This document shows, in pieces, positions 8,262-16,833 of a stretch of DNA of 54,633 nucleotides. The position numbers were made by a program, and so were the translations under genes. A model generated the notes under the pieces. The model did not search any database. It was not told the DNA's origin and worked only from the letters and a program-made list of their open reading frames with translations. How positions within the stretch are numbered: the first letter of the stretch is position 1; each line of letters begins with the position of its first letter. This DNA is from Candidatus Epulonipiscioides saccharophilum (lineage in GTDB: Bacteria > Bacillota > Clostridia > Lachnospirales > Cellulosilyticaceae), in assembly GCA_002007295.1 (NCBI GenBank), contig LNZM01000003.1, positions 1 to 54,633 of the forward strand, in the 5' to 3' direction.

Positions 8262-9422
8262 TTAGATTAATCTAACTTTTATCATTCCTGGAATTTTTTC
8301 TAAAAGAGAAAGTATCCTCTCTGTATGGTGAAGCTCGTCTAGGTCAACTAAAGTATAAGCGATTTCACCTTTAGATTTATTGACCATGTTATCTATATTT
8401 AAATTTTCATCTGCTAAAATATTTGTCACTTGACCTACCATTTTAGGTATGTTCTTATGAATCAGGGTAATTCTTGGTTTATTGGTGTATAATGATTCAC
8501 AGGTTGGAAAATTCACCGAATTTCTAATGACACCGTACTTTAAAAATGCTGCTAATTCTACAGCAGCCATTTCGGCACAGTTTTCTTCACTTTCGGGTGT
8601 GGAGGCACCTAAATGAGGAATACAGATTATATTTTCGTGATTTAAAAGTTCTTCACATGGGAAGTCGGTTATATATTTTGAAATGGCTCCAGTGTTTAAG
8701 GCATTTAATATAGCATCCGTTTCTACTAGTTCTCCTCTGGAGAAATTTAAAAGTCTAGATCCTTTTTTTATTTTACTTATTAAAGATTGGTCAAACATAT
8801 TTTTGGTAATCTGGCTATAGGGCACATGAATAGAAATATAATCCGCTGAGCCTAGGACTTCATCTAAGTTTTCGGTTACATTTATCCCATTATTCATTAG
8901 TAGAGCAGATCGGACGGATAAATATGGATCATAGCCTATCACTTTTAGACCTAGAGAGAGCGCAGAATTAGCCACTAAAACACCGATAGCACCCAGACCG
9001 ACAATGCCAAGTGTTTTACCTATTAATTCTGGGCCAATAAAGTTTTTCTTCTCTTTTTCTACAATGCTCGGAATATTTTCACCTTTTAGTTTTTTTGTCC
9101 AATTTATTCCTTCTACTATTTTTCTTGAGGATAATAATAATCCTGCTAACACCAGTTCTTTTACTGCGTTAGCATTAGCTCCGGGGGTGTTAAATACAAC
9201 TATGCCTTGCTGGGTACATTTTTCTATCGGTATGTTGTTTGTACCTGCACCAGCTCTTGATATAGCTAGTAAATTTTCTTCTAATTCCAATTCAAGCATA
9301 TCAGCACTTCTTACCATTATGGCATCCGGATTTGGAATATTAGATGTTACAATAAAGTCTTCTGGTTTTAACTTACTGGTCCCTTTAGTAGAAATCTCAT
9401 TTAATGTTAGTATATTAAACAT
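8262..9422 (-). CDS. serA: D-3-phosphoglycerate dehydrogenase
   Basis: First step of serine synthesis: oxidises 3-phosphoglycerate to 3-phosphohydroxypyruvate with NAD+. 386 aa. Visible are the N-terminal substrate domain, LGIVGLGAIGVLVANSA (Rossmann GxGxxG), RGELVETDAIL and IPHLGASTPESEENCA with the catalytic His/Glu pair. A C-terminal ACT domain follows (about residues 315-386, ITLIHKNIPKMVGQVTNIL), the serine-sensing module. The start is taken at ATG 9422 (MFNILTLNEI) because GAAGGAG lies 8 nt upstream; a longer frame exists but would start inside duplicated serC sequence. It follows serC in an operon. Its ribosome site lies in a copied serC 3' end (see findings). Confidence 0.93.
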   Translation of the reverse strand: MFNILTLNEISTKGTSKLKPEDFIVTSNIPNPDAIMVRSADMLELELEENLLAISRAGAGTNNIPIEKCTQQGIVVFNTPGANANAVKELVLAGLLLSSRKIVEGINWTKKLKGENIPSIVEKEKKNFIGPELIGKTLGIVGLGAIGVLVANSALSLGLKVIGYDPYLSVRSALLMNNGINVTENLDEVLGSADYISIHVPYSQITKNMFDQSLISKIKKGSRLLNFSRGELVETDAILNALNTGAISKYITDFPCEELLNHENIICIPHLGASTPESEENCAEMAAVELAAFLKYGVIRNSVNFPTCESLYTNKPRITLIHKNIPKMVGQVTNILADENLNIDNMVNKSKGEIAYTLVDLDELHHTERILSLLEKIPGMIKVRLI

Positions 9423-9424
9423 TC

Positions 9425-9492
9425 TTGTGTTCTCCTTCAAATTTTTCTCTACATTCTACTAACTTCTGTCCGGCTTCTATAAGCACAGCATT
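9425..9492 (-). repeat. Decayed copy of the serC 3' end between serC and serA
   Basis: The segment aligns with about 9510-9578 in serC at a period of 85 bp (for example TTGTGTTCTCCTTC against TTGTGTTCTCGTTC, and TTCTATAAGCACAGCATT against TTCTATAGGCATACCATT). On the minus strand the copy ends EGEHKNV-stop, matching serC EREHKNI-stop. That stop overlaps the serA start codon. Confidence 0.8.
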
Positions 9493-9499
9493 TAGTAGA

Positions 9500-10594
9500 T
9501 TAGATATTTTTGTGTTCTCGTTCGAATTTTTCCATATATTCTACAAGTTTCTGTACACCTTCTATAGGCATACCATTGTATATTGATGCTCTCATTCCGC
9601 CGACGGTTCTATGACCTTTTAAGTTTACGAAGCCTAAATCCTGCGCTTGTTTTATAAATTCAGCATTTAGTTGTTCGGTAGGCAATATAAAGGGGATATT
9701 CATCAAAGACCTATCTTTAGGTACAACAGTCCCTTTAAACAATTTGCTGTTGTCTAGGAAATCGTAGAGGATTCCGGCTTTTTTCTTATTATTCTCAAAC
9801 ATAGCAGAAAGGCCACCCATTTTTTTAACCCACTTAAAGACTAATCCAGCAAAATAAATTGCGTAAGTTGGTGGAGTATTGTACAATGATTTTTCGTCCG
9901 AGTGTATGCTGTATTGAAGCATAGTGGGCGTAATGGCTTGATGCTTACCAAGTAAATCTTTCCTTACGATAGCTATAGTAACACCGGCTGGACCTAAGTT
10001 TTTTTGAGCGCCGGCAAAGACGAGACCGAATTTAGAAATATTGTAAGGTTCGGCTAATATATTAGAACTCATGTCACCTACTAATGGTACACCATTTGTA
10101 TTCGGTAGCCTATCATCAGGGATGTGAGTACCGTATATTGTATTGTTTAAAGTCAAGTATACATAATCAGCATCTTTATCGAAAATGTTGGCTGGTAGTG
10201 GAGGAATATAAGAAAAAGTTTTATCCTCAGAAGAAGCTACAACATTTATTTGGCCATACTTTTTAGCTTCGGCGATAGCCTTTTTGCTCCATTGACCGGT
10301 ATTTACATAGTCTGCTTTTTTAGAATTAACCAATAAATTTAATGCTACCATGGCAAACTGCATGCTAGCCCCACCTTGTAAAAAGAGAATGCTATAATCA
10401 TCCGAAATTTTCATTAAATCTCGTAAATCCTGTTCGGCGGTATTAATTATGTTTTCGTAAACGGTAGAACGGTGGCTCATCTCCATTACGGACATACCAC
10501 TTTGACCATAAGAAACAAACTCTTTTTGAGCCTGCTCCAAAACTTCTAATGGTAGCATACTCGGCCCAGCTGAAAAATTAAAATACCTATTCAT
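9500..10594 (-). CDS. serC: Phosphoserine aminotransferase
   Basis: Second step of serine synthesis: PLP-dependent transfer of an amino group from glutamate to 3-phosphohydroxypyruvate. 364 aa, the usual length. Family features are the start NRYFNFSAGPSMLP, EMSHRSTVYENII, LFLQGGASMQFAMV, and VFAGAQKNLGPAGVTI with the PLP-binding Lys (about residue 197). HRTVGGMRASIYNGMP near the C-terminus is also typical. SD AGGAGG lies 7 nt before the ATG. It leads the serC-serA operon. Both ends of the gene are flanked by partial duplicates of itself. Confidence 0.96.
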   Translation of the reverse strand: MNRYFNFSAGPSMLPLEVLEQAQKEFVSYGQSGMSVMEMSHRSTVYENIINTAEQDLRDLMKISDDYSILFLQGGASMQFAMVALNLLVNSKKADYVNTGQWSKKAIAEAKKYGQINVVASSEDKTFSYIPPLPANIFDKDADYVYLTLNNTIYGTHIPDDRLPNTNGVPLVGDMSSNILAEPYNISKFGLVFAGAQKNLGPAGVTIAIVRKDLLGKHQAITPTMLQYSIHSDEKSLYNTPPTYAIYFAGLVFKWVKKMGGLSAMFENNKKKAGILYDFLDNSKLFKGTVVPKDRSLMNIPFILPTEQLNAEFIKQAQDLGFVNLKGHRTVGGMRASIYNGMPIEGVQKLVEYMEKFEREHKNI

Positions 10595-10644
10595 TAAAAA
10601 ACCTCCTAAAATTTATTTCTATATTGCAAGATTAGTGTTGGCAG

Positions 10645-10716
10645 GCTGAAAAATTAAAATACCTATTCATTTAAAAAATTTCTAAAATTTATTTCTCTCT
10701 TGCAAGATTAGTGTTA
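10645..10716 (-). repeat. Duplicated serC 5' end and leader
   Basis: A 76-bp period repeats the first codons of serC and its upstream leader: GCTGAAAAATTAAAATACCT at 10569 recurs at 10645, and the TTGCAAGATTAGTGTT segment also recurs. The upstream copy has lost its SD (AGGAGG has become AGAAAT), so only the inner copy can start translation. Confidence 0.85.
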
Positions 10717-10754
10717 ACAAAATTCATAATTAAAATTCCAAATGTTAAAAAAAG

Positions 10755-10798
10755 TTTAGTCTAACCTTGTTAGTTATACTTTAGTGTGTTAAACTAAA
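10755..10798 (+). promoter_or_regulatory. Inverted repeat upstream of the TrpB2-like gene, possible operator
   Basis: TTTAGTCTAAC (10755-10765) faces GTTAAACTAAA (10788-10798), 10 of 11 bases complementary, with 22 nt between them. A TATACT box lies between the arms at about 10775. This is typical of an operator around a promoter; no regulator can be assigned. Confidence 0.4.
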
Positions 10799-10836
10799 TT
10801 TTGGTTTATAAAAATACATTTGGAGGTACAACAAAA

Positions 10837-12213
10837 ATGGAAACAGCAATCCCATATAAAATATATTTAGATGAAGATGAGATTCCAAAACAGTGGTATA
10901 ACCTACGTGCTGATATGAAAAACAAGCCAGCTCCTTTACTCAATCCGGGAACGTTAGAACCGATGACGTTAGAAGAGTTATCTGTAGTTTTTTGTGAAGA
11001 GTTAGCCAAACAAGAATTGGATGATGAAAATCCTTTTATTGATATACCTCAAGAGATTCAAGATTTTTATAAGATGTACAGGCCATCACCTTTAACTCGA
11101 GCATATTGCTTAGAGAAGAAGCTAGATACACCGGCACAGATTTATTATAAATTTGAGGGCAACAACACAAGTGGTTCTCATAAATTAAATTCGGCTATAG
11201 CACAAGTATACTATGCTAAGAACCAAGGATTAATCGGAGTTACAACCGAAACTGGTGCGGGTCAGTGGGGAACGGCCGTATCTATGGCGTGTGCATATTT
11301 AGAGTTAACATGCAAAGTATTTATGGTTAAATGTTCATATGAGCAGAAGCCATTTAGAAGAGAAGTAATGCGAACCTATGGTGCACAGGTTAGTCCATCA
11401 CCTTCTACTGAAACAGTAGTTGGTAGAAAGATACTAGAAGAGCATCCTGATACAAACGGTAGTTTAGGCTGCGCTATTTCTGAAGCTGTAGAGATGACAT
11501 TGGATTCACCAGGTTATAGATATATTTTAGGTAGTGTCTTAAATCAGGTTCTACTGCATCAATCAATAATTGGACTAGAAGCAAAAGCAGCTATGGACAA
11601 GTATAATATAAAACCGGATATTATTATTGGCTGCGCTGGTGGTGGTTCCAACTTAGGTGGATTGATGGGTCCATTTATGAGAGAAAAGCTTTTAGGAAAT
11701 GAAGATTATAAATTTATAGCTGTAGAACCAGCATCGTGCCCATCATTAACTAGAGGAAAATATGTTTATGATTTTTGCGATACAGGAATGGTTACTCCTC
11801 TTGCCAAAATGTACACTTTAGGTAATGGATTCATTCCTTCGGCAATCCATGCTGGCGGCCTAAGATATCATGGGATGAACCCTGCTCTTTCGCAACTATA
11901 TGCAGATGGTTTAATAGAGGCTGTTTCGGCTAAACAAACTGAAATATTTGAAGCAGCCGAGTTGTTTGCTAGAACCGAAGGTACGTTGCCAGCACCGGAA
12001 AGTGCTCACGCCATTAAAGTGGCTATAGATGAGGCCTTAAAATGTAAAGAAACAGGAGAATCTAAAATTATTTTATTTGGTCTAACTGGTACTGGATATT
12101 TTGATATGCAAGCCTATGAAAAATTCCATGATCACAAAATGGAAAACTATGTTCCTACTGATGCGGATCTAGAAGTTGGATTCCAAAGTCTACCGGATCT
12201 ACCAAATTTATAA
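10837..12213 (+). CDS. TrpB2-type tryptophan synthase beta-like PLP enzyme
   Basis: 458 aa, matching the long TrpB2 (TrpB-like) class rather than the shorter trpA-linked TrpB. Key sequences are YRPSPLTRAYCLEKKL, EGNNTSGSHKLNSAIAQ with the PLP Lys of SHK (about residue 115), TETGAGQWGTAVSMA, and the glycine-rich phosphate loop CAGGGSNLGGLMGP. ATG 10837 has SD GGAGG 10 nt upstream. The enzyme condenses indole with serine; without a trpA neighbour it may salvage indole or have another beta-replacement role. It lies back to back with serC-serA, whose product serine is its substrate. Confidence 0.9.
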   Translation: METAIPYKIYLDEDEIPKQWYNLRADMKNKPAPLLNPGTLEPMTLEELSVVFCEELAKQELDDENPFIDIPQEIQDFYKMYRPSPLTRAYCLEKKLDTPAQIYYKFEGNNTSGSHKLNSAIAQVYYAKNQGLIGVTTETGAGQWGTAVSMACAYLELTCKVFMVKCSYEQKPFRREVMRTYGAQVSPSPSTETVVGRKILEEHPDTNGSLGCAISEAVEMTLDSPGYRYILGSVLNQVLLHQSIIGLEAKAAMDKYNIKPDIIIGCAGGGSNLGGLMGPFMREKLLGNEDYKFIAVEPASCPSLTRGKYVYDFCDTGMVTPLAKMYTLGNGFIPSAIHAGGLRYHGMNPALSQLYADGLIEAVSAKQTEIFEAAELFARTEGTLPAPESAHAIKVAIDEALKCKETGESKIILFGLTGTGYFDMQAYEKFHDHKMENYVPTDADLEVGFQSLPDLPNL

Positions 12214-12265
12214 ATAGCCATAAATATCTTGGCAGTTTAAAAAATAAATAACCTATGCTAACTTG

Positions 12266-12305
12266 ACAGCAACCATAAATAATTTGGTTGCTGTTTATTT
12301 TTTTG
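12266..12305 (+). terminator. Terminator after the TrpB2-like gene
   Basis: ACAGCAACC, an 11-nt loop, GGTTGCTGT, then TTATTTTTTT. A 9-bp GC-containing stem with a T-tail. Confidence 0.85.
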
Positions 12306-12383
12306 CAATTTTATTCGGATACAAATTTTATGGATAAGAACTCAAAGAATTACGTAAAATAAAGAAAAGGAGAGTGAAGAAAT

Positions 12384-13286
12384 TTGGAATATGCTATTAT
12401 TGATTTAGGTTCTAACACTATTAGATTATGTATTTATCGCAAAGAAGGCAATGATTTTATTAGATTATTAAATACTAAAGAAACTGCTGGATTAGCTGGA
12501 TACCGTAAAAACGGCGCTCTCACACAATCCGGAGTTAACGTTGCCTGCTCTGTACTAAATATGTTTAAAAATACGTTATCCATTATAAATATTAAAAAAT
12601 TATTTGTCTTTTCAACTGCTTCTCTTAGAAATGTTACTAACAGTACAGAGGTTTTGGCCGAAATTGAAAGGAGAACAGGATTTAGCATAGATTTATTATC
12701 CGGTGAAATGGAAGCAGAATTAGGGTTCTTAGGCGCTTCTAAAAGTAATAATTTAAAAAATGGTTTACTTATAGACATTGGTGGCGGAAGTACTGAACTT
12801 TTAGAATATGAGGATGGGCATAAAATAGATTGTGTCAGCTTACCTATTGGATCATTGTCAATGTACTCATCATATGTAAGTGAGATTATACCAAATAAAA
12901 AAGAATCCAAAGCCATGTGCGAAGAAGTTAAAAATTTGCTCCAAGATGTAGATTTCATCCAGAACAAGCGCATTGATACTATCCTCGGTATCGGCGGATC
13001 TATTCGTACTATCAAAAAAATGTGTGCCAGAAAGTATGGCCTTAAAGAAAAGTCTTTTGAGACATCTGAAATTTTTAATTTGTTAGAGTTTGTACAAGAA
13101 TATAAAAAAGCAAGTACAACCTTGATACTAAAGGTAGCTCCAGAACGCTTGCATACTACTATACCTGGTCTTATTATAGCAAAAGAAATTATAAAATATG
13201 TAAGAGCAAAAAAAATGATAGTTAGTAACTTTGGCTTGCGAGAGGGTTATCTGTATCATCAGCTTGGAGGAGAAAGCCATGAGTAA
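12384..13286 (+). CDS. ppx: Exopolyphosphatase / guanosine pentaphosphatase family protein
   Basis: 300 aa, a short single-module Ppx/GppA. The ASKHA-fold phosphate loops are visible: YAIIDLGSNTIRLCIY at the N-terminus and LLIDIGGGSTELLEYEDG (about residues 128-145), plus the middle motif VFSTASLRN and GIGGSIRTIKK. It releases phosphate from polyphosphate chains or the 5' phosphate of pppGpp. The start is TTG 12384, decided by AAAGGAGAG about 10 nt upstream. It overlaps ppk by 8 bp (ATGAGTAA), so the two are translationally coupled and probably balance polyphosphate synthesis and breakdown. Confidence 0.88.
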   Translation: MEYAIIDLGSNTIRLCIYRKEGNDFIRLLNTKETAGLAGYRKNGALTQSGVNVACSVLNMFKNTLSIINIKKLFVFSTASLRNVTNSTEVLAEIERRTGFSIDLLSGEMEAELGFLGASKSNNLKNGLLIDIGGGSTELLEYEDGHKIDCVSLPIGSLSMYSSYVSEIIPNKKESKAMCEEVKNLLQDVDFIQNKRIDTILGIGGSIRTIKKMCARKYGLKEKSFETSEIFNLLEFVQEYKKASTTLILKVAPERLHTTIPGLIIAKEIIKYVRAKKMIVSNFGLREGYLYHQLGGESHE

Positions 13287-15345
13287 AATTTATATGCAAA
13301 ACAGAGAATTATCTTGGTTAAATTTTAATGATAGAGTGTTAGATGAAGCCGGAGATAAAATGGTACCAATAGGCGAACGTTTAAACTTTATATCTATTTT
13401 TTCTAACAATCTTGATGAATTTTTAATGATACGTGTAGGTAGCCTTTTTGATCAGCTTATTACTGATGAGGATCGTACGGATAAAACCGGAATGACTGCA
13501 CAAGAACAAATCAATGCTATATATCTTAAATTAGGCTATCTCTACAAGAAAAGGGATAGCATTTATCGTGATGTAAATACTAAACTTCAAGATTATAATA
13601 TTGATACATTAGAAATCAAAGATTTAACCAAAGAAGAAGTAGAAATGGTAAAACGATATTTTAATGAACACTTAACTCCTATTTTATCTCCAGCTATAGT
13701 AAGTAAGCATTCACCGTTTCCGCAATTATATAATAATAGGCAAGCTATAATTTTGCGCCTAAAAAAAGAAAATAAAATTAAGCATGGTATAGTTACTTTT
13801 CCGGCTAATTGCCCTAAGATAATATATTTAAAGCCGGATAAGACAAGATATATATTAACAGAATATGTTATTTTAAAATATGCTCACAAGCTATTTAAAA
13901 AATTTACGATGCTAGATTCTGGAATTATACGAATGACCAGAAACGCCGATCTAAATTTAGATGAAGAAATAAATGAGGAGGATGAAGATTACGTCGATCA
14001 CATTAAATCCTTATTACGCAAGAGAGGTCGACTAGCACCAGTTAGGCTGGAGTTGTCTAATGATTTAGAAAAGGAGACAATGAAACTTTTAAAAAAGTCT
14101 CTAAAACTGCCTGAAAAATATTTTCTGGTTACTAGCAGTCCAATGGATTTTAGCTACGTATCGGATTTATTAAAGGACATTCCGAAAGATATTTTAGAAA
14201 AAATCACTTACAAAAAAATAGCAGCCCAACTAGTTCCAAATATTGATATGAATCAGTCTGTTATGGATCAAGTTAGAAAAAAAGATTTATTGCTGACATA
14301 TCCGTATGAAAGCATATCACCGTTTTTAAAACTTATAAAAGAGGCGGCCAGCGATCCAGATGTTGTCTCTATCAAGATTACAATTTATCGTATGGCTCAT
14401 AAGACGAGAATAGTAGATTATCTATGTAGGGCGGCAGAAAACGGCAAAAATGTATTTGTAATAATGGAATTAAGAGCTAGGTTTGACGAAAGTAATAATA
14501 TAAATTGGTCCGAAAAGCTAAAAGAAGCAGGTTGTACTGTGACCTTTGGTTTAGAATATTATAAAGTACACTCGAAAGTATGCTTAATATCTTCTATGGA
14601 TAAACAATCTAACGAATTAACTTATATTTCTCAAATTGGTACAGGCAACTATAATGAGATTACCGCTAAATTTTATACAGATCTTTCATTGATGACGGCT
14701 AACCAAAGTATAGGACAAGATCTAAATAACTTTTTTAAAAATATTTCGACCGAAAATATAAAAGGAGATTATAATAACATTGTTGTTTCACCTTTTGCTA
14801 TAAAGGACAAATTTATCGATTTAATTTATAAAGAAATTGATAGGCAAAAAAGGACTCAAAATGGATCCATCATTATGAAAATGAATTCGTTAACCGAATC
14901 CAACATTATAGATGCTTTAGTGAAAGCTTCTAAGGCTGGAGTACAAATCAATTTAATTATCCGAGGTATATCATGTCTGCTACCTGATATAAAAGATTTC
15001 ACAGAAAATATTCAAATAACAAGTATAGTTGGACGATTCTTAGAGCATTCGAGAATTTATGTATTTGGCCCACAAGGATCTGATACGCATATATATATAT
15101 CATCGGCGGATTGTATGCCAAGAAATTTGGATAAGAGAATAGAAGTTGCTGCACCTATATACGACGAGGAAATCAAAACTAAAATTTATGATAGTTTAAA
15201 AATTATGCTCGAGGATGATGTTAAGGCACGTTTTATGACTTCTAGTGGCGAATATGTTCGTAAAGAATTTGAAAATAATCTTGATAGTCAAATGTATTTT
15301 ATTAAAGAGGCTTATCGAAATGCTGGTCAAGAACTTCCTAAATAA
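13279..15345 (+). CDS. ppk: Polyphosphate kinase (PPK1)
   Basis: 688 aa, normal for PPK1. It makes polyphosphate from ATP reversibly. Visible are the N-terminal NRELSWLNFNDRVLDEA, SNNLDEFLMIRVGS, FPQLYNNRQAI, LTYPYESISPFL, and the two phospholipase-D-like His motifs YYKVHSKVCLI (about residue 430, autophosphorylated His) and EHSRIYVFG (about residue 590). ATG 13279 is preceded by GGAGGAGAAA and overlaps the ppx stop. Downstream, the last 12 bp of the gene (CTTCCTAAATAA) repeat twice in decayed form before the terminator. Confidence 0.96.
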   Translation: MSKIYMQNRELSWLNFNDRVLDEAGDKMVPIGERLNFISIFSNNLDEFLMIRVGSLFDQLITDEDRTDKTGMTAQEQINAIYLKLGYLYKKRDSIYRDVNTKLQDYNIDTLEIKDLTKEEVEMVKRYFNEHLTPILSPAIVSKHSPFPQLYNNRQAIILRLKKENKIKHGIVTFPANCPKIIYLKPDKTRYILTEYVILKYAHKLFKKFTMLDSGIIRMTRNADLNLDEEINEEDEDYVDHIKSLLRKRGRLAPVRLELSNDLEKETMKLLKKSLKLPEKYFLVTSSPMDFSYVSDLLKDIPKDILEKITYKKIAAQLVPNIDMNQSVMDQVRKKDLLLTYPYESISPFLKLIKEAASDPDVVSIKITIYRMAHKTRIVDYLCRAAENGKNVFVIMELRARFDESNNINWSEKLKEAGCTVTFGLEYYKVHSKVCLISSMDKQSNELTYISQIGTGNYNEITAKFYTDLSLMTANQSIGQDLNNFFKNISTENIKGDYNNIVVSPFAIKDKFIDLIYKEIDRQKRTQNGSIIMKMNSLTESNIIDALVKASKAGVQINLIIRGISCLLPDIKDFTENIQITSIVGRFLEHSRIYVFGPQGSDTHIYISSADCMPRNLDKRIEVAAPIYDEEIKTKIYDSLKIMLEDDVKARFMTSSGEYVRKEFENNLDSQMYFIKEAYRNAGQELPK

Positions 15346-15376
15346 TTTCCTAAATCATTTTCTAAATTATAAACAA

Positions 15377-15417
15377 AAAGGTACGCCTGAGTATAGTCTC
15401 TAGTGTACCTTTCGTTT
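15377..15417 (+). terminator. Terminator of the ppx-ppk operon
   Basis: AAAAGGTAC, a long loop, GTACCTTTCGTTTT. An 8-bp stem with a partly T-rich tail. Confidence 0.65.
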
Positions 15418-15464
15418 TACATTTCTATTCTGTTATTATGGATCTAATGTATACGAATTAAAAA

Positions 15465-15530
15465 TCAAACAAGATAGTCATCGGATTCATTTCATAGCAG
15501 AAGACTACCATTTGGATTACATATTTTTTA
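15465..15530 (-). repeat. Decayed copy of the 3' end of the acidic flagellin-like gene
   Basis: The segment reads, with substitutions, like 15556-15625 of the neighbouring gene (for example TAGTCATCGGATTCAT against TAGTCATTTGATTCAT, and GCAGAAGACTACCATTTGGATT against the same bases with CTG). It lies just past the stop codon. Confidence 0.75.
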
Positions 15531-15549
15531 TAACTCGTATGATTTGAGA

Positions 15550-16308
15550 TTAAAGATTAAATAAAGTAGTCATTTGATTCATCATATTCATCGCAGAAGA
15601 CTGCCATCTGGATTGCATTTGGAATCTATATTGATCTAAAAGATTATTTTTAATAGTGGAACTTGTTTCGTCCGCCGCATTAATTATTGGTATATTAGCG
15701 GCCGTAGCGGCGATAGTATCGGAATTAAAAGATTCTACCAAAGATTCTTCGTAGTCTTGAGTTATTTCTTCAGCAGCTTCATCACTTTGCTGAGATAATT
15801 CTGCTTCATGTTCTGTGGCCAACTCTTCCTGCTCTAAAGCGCGCTCAACTCTAATTTCAGCTAATTCAGCTTCTAGGGCTTCTTGTGGGGAAAGCTCATC
15901 CTCGTACAGTGCGCCAGCATCCTCTTCTTCTTCGGTAGTATATAAAGCGGCGGATTCTTGAAGTTGACTAGTTAAAATATCGTTTTGCATTAAAGAAAAA
16001 TCTTGCGCTGTAGTTTGAGGATTTTGGGCGGTACTTAAAACACCAGTTTCAGATACAAAAGTTGGATTTTGACTTTCTACGTTACTAGTTTCAACAGTTA
16101 ATCCAATATAAGCAGAAACCATTTTGGGGCCAACAGAAAGAGCTGTAGGATTATTTGCAGGTTGTGGTAAAGCGTTTTCAGCAGAGTCTTCTTCTTGTTG
16201 TCTTTCTATACTTTCTTGGATTGCTCTTACCTGAGCATTTGCACGTTCTATGTTTCGATCGCTATTTTGGACAGAATAAGTCATATCAGAATTTAAATTT
16301 AATGCCAT
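15550..16308 (-). CDS. Divergent flagellin-like protein with an acidic coiled-coil insertion
   Basis: 252 aa. Residues about 10-90 and the last 40 residues match the neighbouring flagellin: NPTALSVGPKMVSAYIGLT against NPAVMAIAAKMVSAYAGLT, and IKNNLLDQYRFQMQS against IKNNLLDQYRIQMQS. Thus the two terminal helices that form the flagellar core are kept. Between them, residues about 120-190 are extremely acidic and helical (runs such as TTEEEEDAGALYEDE and EALEAELAEIRVERALEQEE). The conserved N-terminal motif LSTGKKVNEAAD of the neighbour is lost (ENALPQPAN). SD AGGAGGG precedes the ATG. No sigma-D promoter was seen directly upstream. It could be a minor filament or cap-like protein, or a decaying paralog under weak constraint. 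Confidence 0.6.
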   Translation of the reverse strand: MALNLNSDMTYSVQNSDRNIERANAQVRAIQESIERQQEEDSAENALPQPANNPTALSVGPKMVSAYIGLTVETSNVESQNPTFVSETGVLSTAQNPQTTAQDFSLMQNDILTSQLQESAALYTTEEEEDAGALYEDELSPQEALEAELAEIRVERALEQEELATEHEAELSQQSDEAAEEITQDYEESLVESFNSDTIAATAANIPIINAADETSSTIKNNLLDQYRFQMQSRWQSSAMNMMNQMTTLFNL

Positions 16309-16404
16309 AAAATCCCTCCTAACATTTATTAATTAACATAAAAATAATTGCAACTCAGTTTGAGTTTAATGTTCTGGCAATGATATAAAAAATAATTACG
16401 GCTC

Positions 16405-16818
16405 AGCTTAAGTTTAGGATCATAGCAAAGAACCCATTTGATTAATCATTTGCGTTTTTATCTGCGATCACATTTGTATTTTATATTAATCTAGCAGGTT
16501 ATTTTTAATTAAGGTGCTAGCAGACTCAGTATAATATGTATCCTGTATCTGACTTAAAACACTCAAAGTATTTTCGGCTACAATGTTGTTGGATCTTATC
16601 TCAGATTCGTTAGCTTAAGTTTAGGATCATAGCAAAGAACCCATTTGATTAATCATTTGCGTTTTTATCTGCGATCACATTTGTATTTTATATTAATCTA
16701 GCAGGTTATTTTTAATTAAGGTGCTAGTAGACTCAGTATAATACGTATCCTGTATCTGACTTAAAGCACTCAAAGTATTTTCGGCTACAATGTTGTTGGA
16801 TCTTATCTCAGATTCGGT
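16405..16818 (-). repeat. Two tandem 207-bp decayed copies of the flagellin 3' end
   Basis: Units 16405-16611 and 16612-16818 are nearly identical to each other, and each matches the last 60 or so codons of the flagellin at 16834-17601 plus 18 bp past its stop. Translated, each reads SEIRSNNIVAENTLSALSQIQ then IKNNLLD, but with internal stops (LLD-stop-YKIQM-stop). They therefore cannot extend the flagellin. A further fragment of the same sequence is visible at about 16345-16404. Confidence 0.92.
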
Positions 16819-16833
16819 AGCTTAAGTTTGGGA

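Noticed and set aside
12434-13015. 193-codon minus-strand frame opposite ppx
   Set aside because: Antisense shadow of a clear Ppx protein; no SD and no recognisable sequence.
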